Below, piece by piece: positions 14,798-17,650 of a stretch of DNA of 17,650 nucleotides. The notes below the pieces were generated by a model. That model worked only from the letters and a program-made list of their open reading frames with translations, had not been told where the DNA came from and made no database searches. Source of the stretch: Deltaproteobacteria bacterium (GTDB lineage Bacteria > Myxococcota > UBA796 > SXON01). The stretch's first letter is position 1; every line of letters starts with the position of its first letter. Both the position numbers and the translations under genes were made by a program. The stretch lies in contig CANKNP010000067.1 of NCBI GenBank assembly GCA_947483545.1, positions 1 to 17,650 on the forward strand, in the 5' to 3' direction.

Positions 14798-15445
14798 ATG
14801 AATGGCCCCGATCTCCCCGCCGCGTTCAAGTGGCCCACCTCGCGTCCAGACGCCTGGAAGACCTACGTGGGTCTGGGTTTCTGCATCCTCATCCCGCTCG
14901 TCGGACCGTTCGTGCCGCTCGGCTGGCAGAAGCGCGCCTTCGAGGCTGCGCGTGCGGGTGAGCCGCCCCCCACGGTCGATCTGGGCGCGGACATCGTGCA
15001 TGGGCTCCGCGCCTTCGTGGCGCTGTTTCTCTGCATCCTCCCCGCGTTCATCCCCTTCGTCGTCGTGCTGGTCCCCATCCTCCTCATCGCGCCGCCGGTC
15101 GAGGGGGGCGAGCCGCCGGTCGCGTTGATCATCGGGGTGAGCGCTGCCCAGCTGATCCTGATTGCCTTTATCTTTGGATTAAACCTATTCTTCCCGGAGA
15201 TCGAGCGCCGAATCTGGCGCGGCTCCTGGGCGCCGGTCTGGAATCCCGGGCCGAGCTTCCGTGCGATCCGCGCGGCGCCGGGCGCCTTCCTTTTGACGCT
15301 GGTCGGCTGCTTCGCCGCGCAGATGGCGGCGTCCATCGGTATGTTCGCCTGCTACGTCGGGATGTTCGTCACGATGCCGTGGGCGATGGCCGTCGCCGCA
15401 CACCTCATCGCCCAGTGGGACACGATCGCCGGCGTTCCGGAGTAG
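14798..15445 (+). CDS. DUF4013-like polytopic inner-membrane protein
   Basis: This 215-residue membrane protein has about five hydrophobic segments, at roughly 23-43, 71-98, 109-132, 162-182 and 183-206. The opening WKTYVGLGFCILIPLVGPFVPLGW followed by QKRAFEAARAGEPPP matches the DUF4013 pattern: a Trp-led first helix, a Pro-Gly kink, then a charged 'r.ar.GE.PP' loop. The central loop EIERRIWRGSWAPVWNPG is amphipathic and basic. No transport or catalytic residues are evident. The ATG at 14798 follows a G-run but no textbook Shine-Dalgarno. The next gene starts 27 nt after the stop and is probably co-transcribed. Its role in the membrane is unknown. Confidence 0.75.
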   Translation: MNGPDLPAAFKWPTSRPDAWKTYVGLGFCILIPLVGPFVPLGWQKRAFEAARAGEPPPTVDLGADIVHGLRAFVALFLCILPAFIPFVVVLVPILLIAPPVEGGEPPVALIIGVSAAQLILIAFIFGLNLFFPEIERRIWRGSWAPVWNPGPSFRAIRAAPGAFLLTLVGCFAAQMAASIGMFACYVGMFVTMPWAMAVAAHLIAQWDTIAGVPE

Positions 15446-15472
15446 CTCGCCTCGCCGGGCTACATCGCCCCG

Positions 15473-17167
15473 ATGCTCCTCCTCCTGACCTCTCTGGCCT
15501 TCGCCGGGTCCAAGTCCGACCGCGCCACCCTTGAGAGCGCGCTCTCCACCGAGCTCGACCGCGCCCGTGGCCTTCACCTCGCCGACACGCCCGGGCCCTA
15601 CGTCGTCGTCTACGATCTGCTCGATGGCACGGTCGCCACCACCTTCGCGGAGTTCGGCGCCACGGTCTCCGACGACCGGGAGGATCACCGTCAGCTCCGC
15701 GTCGAGGTCCGCGTCGGCGACTACGGCTTCGACTCCTCAAGCTTCAGCGGCTTCGGCATCCCCGACGCCGTGGTTTCCCGCGCCCTCCCCACCGGCGGGG
15801 ATGATCCCGTTGCCGACGCCCTTGCGATCCGCCGCGAAGCGTGGCTCGCGACGGATGCGGCGTACAAGAACGCCGTCCAGCTCCTCGCCCGCAAAGAAGC
15901 GGCCCTCAACGAGGATAAGACCCCGCGTCCGCCCGACTGGACCCAGACAACCCCGGTCGCATACCCCCTCGCCGCCCTGGTCCCTCCCGAGCCCGCCGCC
16001 GGGGACCTCATCTCCGAGATGGCCAGGCGACTGTCCGCGGAGCTCGCTACTTTTCCCGCCCTCGAACTCGGCCAGGTGGTCGCCCGCGACTGGCAAGGCG
16101 CCCGGCTCGTGCTCTCGACCGAGGGCACCCGGAGCTGGCGCCGCACCGGCTACACCGTCGTCCGGGCGGAGGGCACCGTGCGGTTGCCCGATGGCAGCGA
16201 GGTGACCGACAGCCGCTCCTGGATCGTCCGCCGACCCAGCGATCTGCCCGCTGAGGCTGAGATGATCGCCGAGGTGCGCGAGCTCGGCGCCTGGCTCGAA
16301 GCCCTGCCCACCGCCGCCAAAGAGGAAGACTACCTCGGCCCCGTGCTCTTCCTCGCGCCCGCCGCGATCGAGCTCATGAGCCAGCTCCTCGCTGCGGAGG
16401 TCGTCGGCACGCCTCCAGAGGTCCAGGACAGCGGCAGCTTCTTCTCCCAGAGCAAGACGCCGCACGCCCGGCTTGGACGTCGCCTGCTCCCGCTTGGCTG
16501 GTCGGTCGTGGACGACGTGATGCTCGCGCCCGATCCGGTTCGCTACGACGTCGATCAGGAAGGTGTCGCACCACGCCGGGTCGAGCTCGTCCGGGACGGC
16601 GTGCTCCAGGACACCTTGATGTCCCGAATCCCCAACCTGGAGCGCCAACAGTCAACAGGTCACGGCCGATCCCTGGGCGAAGGCCGACGCGGCGCCATGC
16701 CCGCCAGCATGGTCATCACCCCCAAAAAGGTGGTCTCCGCCGCCGCCCTCCACAAGATGGCGCTCAAGCTCGCGGCGGCCACGGGGCGCGACTATGTGCT
16801 CGTCATCGGCAGCCTTCAGCCCCCGGGCCTCGACGGCAACATTGACGTCGCGATCACCGGCGAGGGCCAACTCCCCGGCTTGACCGCCCCGTATGAAGCC
16901 TGGCGCCTGTACGCCGACGGCCGCACGGAGCCGGTCCAAGCCCTCAACTTTGTCGGGGTGGATCGCCGCGTGTTGCGCGACATCGCCGCGGCGGGCGCCT
17001 CCGAAGCGGCGATCCTCCTGGACGGGCCGCCCGGCGTGCAGCGCTACACGATCGGCGCCACCGGCGGCATCCCCGTACGCTGGCAAGCCCCGGCTGTGCT
17101 CGTGACGGAGATGGAGTTGACCGGTGGATCTGGCGGAGAACCCAGGAAGTTGACTGTTCGGAAGTAG
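15473..17167 (+). CDS. Exported TldD/PmbA-related protein lacking the HExxxH site
   Basis: This 564-residue protein has a short signal peptide (MLLLLTSLAFAG). The rest follows the TldD/PmbA layout. An N-terminal half carries strands such as LRVEVRVGDYGFDSSSF and the helix AWLATDAAYKNAVQLLARKEA. A middle region (VLFLAPAAIELMSQLLA) corresponds to the place where TldD has its zinc motif. A C-terminal half has GWSVVDDVMLAPDPVRYDVDQEG, VELVRDGVLQDTLMS and TGHGRS, matching the 'DdEGvp....lI.~Gvl~~~L' signature. No HExxxH occurs anywhere, so it resembles PmbA/TldE, the non-zinc partner, rather than the peptidase itself. E. coli TldD/PmbA act in the cytoplasm; this one is predicted to be exported. 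It follows the DUF4013-like gene by 27 nt. The family call is good; catalytic activity is doubtful. Confidence 0.82.
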   Translation: MLLLLTSLAFAGSKSDRATLESALSTELDRARGLHLADTPGPYVVVYDLLDGTVATTFAEFGATVSDDREDHRQLRVEVRVGDYGFDSSSFSGFGIPDAVVSRALPTGGDDPVADALAIRREAWLATDAAYKNAVQLLARKEAALNEDKTPRPPDWTQTTPVAYPLAALVPPEPAAGDLISEMARRLSAELATFPALELGQVVARDWQGARLVLSTEGTRSWRRTGYTVVRAEGTVRLPDGSEVTDSRSWIVRRPSDLPAEAEMIAEVRELGAWLEALPTAAKEEDYLGPVLFLAPAAIELMSQLLAAEVVGTPPEVQDSGSFFSQSKTPHARLGRRLLPLGWSVVDDVMLAPDPVRYDVDQEGVAPRRVELVRDGVLQDTLMSRIPNLERQQSTGHGRSLGEGRRGAMPASMVITPKKVVSAAALHKMALKLAAATGRDYVLVIGSLQPPGLDGNIDVAITGEGQLPGLTAPYEAWRLYADGRTEPVQALNFVGVDRRVLRDIAAAGASEAAILLDGPPGVQRYTIGATGGIPVRWQAPAVLVTEMELTGGSGGEPRKLTVRK

Positions 17168-17183
17168 CGCCGCGCGCGGGGCC

Positions 17184-17210
17184 TTGACACCCCTGGGGCT
17201 CGGGTTACCG
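17184..17210 (+). promoter_or_regulatory. Candidate tRNA promoter with perfect -35
   Basis: TTGACA (17184-17189) lies 33 nt before the mature tRNA start at 17223. The best -10 region (TTACCG, 17205-17210) is poor and only 15 nt away, so the -35 is the main support. Confidence 0.4.
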
Positions 17211-17222
17211 GGCCGGCACGCT

Positions 17223-17308
17223 GCGCGGGTGGCGGAATGGTAGACGCGCAAGTTTGAGGTGCTTGTGAGGTAACTCTCGTGCGGGTTCAAGTCCCGCTCC
17301 GCGCACCA
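17223..17308 (+). tRNA. tRNA-Leu (anticodon GAG)
   Basis: A complete cloverleaf is visible. The acceptor stem GCGCGGG pairs with TCCGCGC (one G-U), followed by discriminator A and encoded CCA. The D arm is GCG-GAATGGTAGA-CGC. The anticodon stem CAAGT/GCTTG encloses the loop TTGAGGT with anticodon GAG, reading CUC and CUU. The long variable arm GAG-GTAA-CTC is typical of leucine tRNAs. The T arm is GCGGG-TTCAAGT-CCCGC. It is a single-gene unit followed at once by a terminator. Confidence 0.97.
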
Positions 17309-17312
17309 CCTC

Positions 17313-17348
17313 GGAAGGCGGTCCCTCGGGACCGCCTTCCTTCGTTTT
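17313..17348 (+). terminator. Rho-independent terminator of tRNA-Leu
   Basis: GGAAGGCGGTCCC and GGGACCGCCTTCC (17313-17340) form a perfect 13-bp stem with a 2-nt apex, in practice a 12-bp stem with a 4-nt loop. TTCGTTTT follows. It begins 5 nt after the tRNA CCA end. Confidence 0.9.
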
Positions 17349-17375
17349 GGCCGCAGGTGGGCACCGCCTCGCGCC

Positions 17376-17445
17376 GCCGACCCGCGCGCTCGGCGAACCT
17401 CGCGTGCGGCTCGGCGGTCTCTTTGCACCGTTCCTACCGGCGGAA
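17376..17445. repeat. 70-bp direct repeat, copy A
   Basis: This copy matches 17581-17650 at 61 of 70 positions without gaps, giving a 205-bp period. The last 24 bases or so are identical (TTTGCACCGTTCCTACCGGC and onward) and form the left arm of the hairpin listed separately. Confidence 0.85.
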
Positions 17446-17499
17446 GGCAGCGGCCCCGTCGAAGACGCCGGGCCCGCCGCCTTCCACCTGGAACGGTGC
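17425..17499. repeat. Long interrupted hairpin within the right-end repeat
   Basis: The outer arms GCACCGTTCC (17425-17434) and GGAACGGTGC (17490-17499) pair perfectly. The inner arms GGAAGGCAGCGG (17442-17453) and CCGCCGCCTTCC (17474-17485) pair at 11 of 12. A 7/4-nt internal loop separates the stems and a 20-nt loop caps the structure. There is no T-run, so it is unlikely to be a simple terminator. Confidence 0.8.
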
Positions 17500-17580
17500 G
17501 GGTAGGGGCAAGCCCGGCTCCAAGTCAAGCACTTCCAGGGACTTAGGACGGTGTTGTTTGTCCAGCGCCCGGGCTGGCCC

Positions 17581-17650
17581 GCCGATCCGTGCGCTCGGCG
17601 AACCTCGCGCCCGGATCGACGGTTCTTTTGCACCGTTCCTACCGGCGGAA
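17581..17650. repeat. 70-bp direct repeat, copy B, cut by window end
   Basis: This is the second copy of the 17376-17445 sequence. The window ends exactly where the inner hairpin arm would begin (GGAA), so the element probably continues beyond 17650. Confidence 0.8.

Noticed and set aside
16652..17633. Minus-strand ORFs crossing the tRNA region (ERDLNPHESYLTSTSNL and GLEPARELPHKHLKL type proteins)
   Set aside because: These are antisense readings of tRNA-Leu, a well-known source of spurious database proteins; they also cross the terminator and repeats.

Overview
The window is strongly GC-rich, and its real genes carry G or C at most third codon positions. It is full of envelope lipoproteins: an Asp-Thr-repeat lipoprotein with DNDGDG-type cysteine repeats, a formylglycine-generating-enzyme-fold lipoprotein and an ASH/PKD-type lipoprotein. 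It also holds a Hanks-type Ser/Thr kinase with a membrane-anchored C-terminal domain, a GspE-N/MshEN-like protein and a secreted TldD/PmbA-related protein. This mixture is typical of Myxococcota or related former Deltaproteobacteria; the lineage is inferred from gene content only.

Layout. Positions 1-2506 hold two minus-strand genes: an RND efflux adaptor lipoprotein cut by the window edge, and a multidomain surface lipoprotein. Diverging from them, 2605-5944 is a tight plus-strand operon: zinc-ribbon Ser/Thr kinase, SDR epimerase-like protein, small beta-barrel-like protein (2-nt gap, then an ATGA overlap). Positions 5945-6629 have no intact gene, only coding-like debris and a GC palindrome. 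An Uma2-family nuclease and a DUF523/TudS-like protein form a pair at 6630-7867. Positions 7868-8175 are a patchwork of gene remnants and a 52-bp copy of part of the beta-barrel-like gene. The Asp-Thr-repeat lipoprotein follows (8176-8826), then 438 bp with a remnant of a molybdenum hydroxylase C-terminus.

Positions 9265-11698 hold two convergent genes that both look frameshifted: a GspE-N-like protein and a lipoprotein split into two reading frames. An FGE-fold lipoprotein (11926-12807) and a secreted protein of unknown function (12969-14570, minus) follow. The spacers 11699-11925 and 12808-12968 show nothing I can support. Upstream of the secreted protein lie an inverted repeat and the tail of a lost WGR-domain gene. 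Then come a DUF4013-like membrane protein and a secreted TldD/PmbA-related protein (14798-17167), followed by tRNA-Leu(GAG) with its terminator. The last 270 bp contain a 205-bp-period repeat with a long hairpin.

No complete defence, secretion or biosynthetic system is visible. The most distinctive points are the amount of gene debris in the spacers, the two apparent single-base frameshifts within about 1.1 kb, the MshEN-like protein without an ATPase, and the unexplained repeat at the right end. I saw no CRISPR array, rRNA, transposase or integrase.
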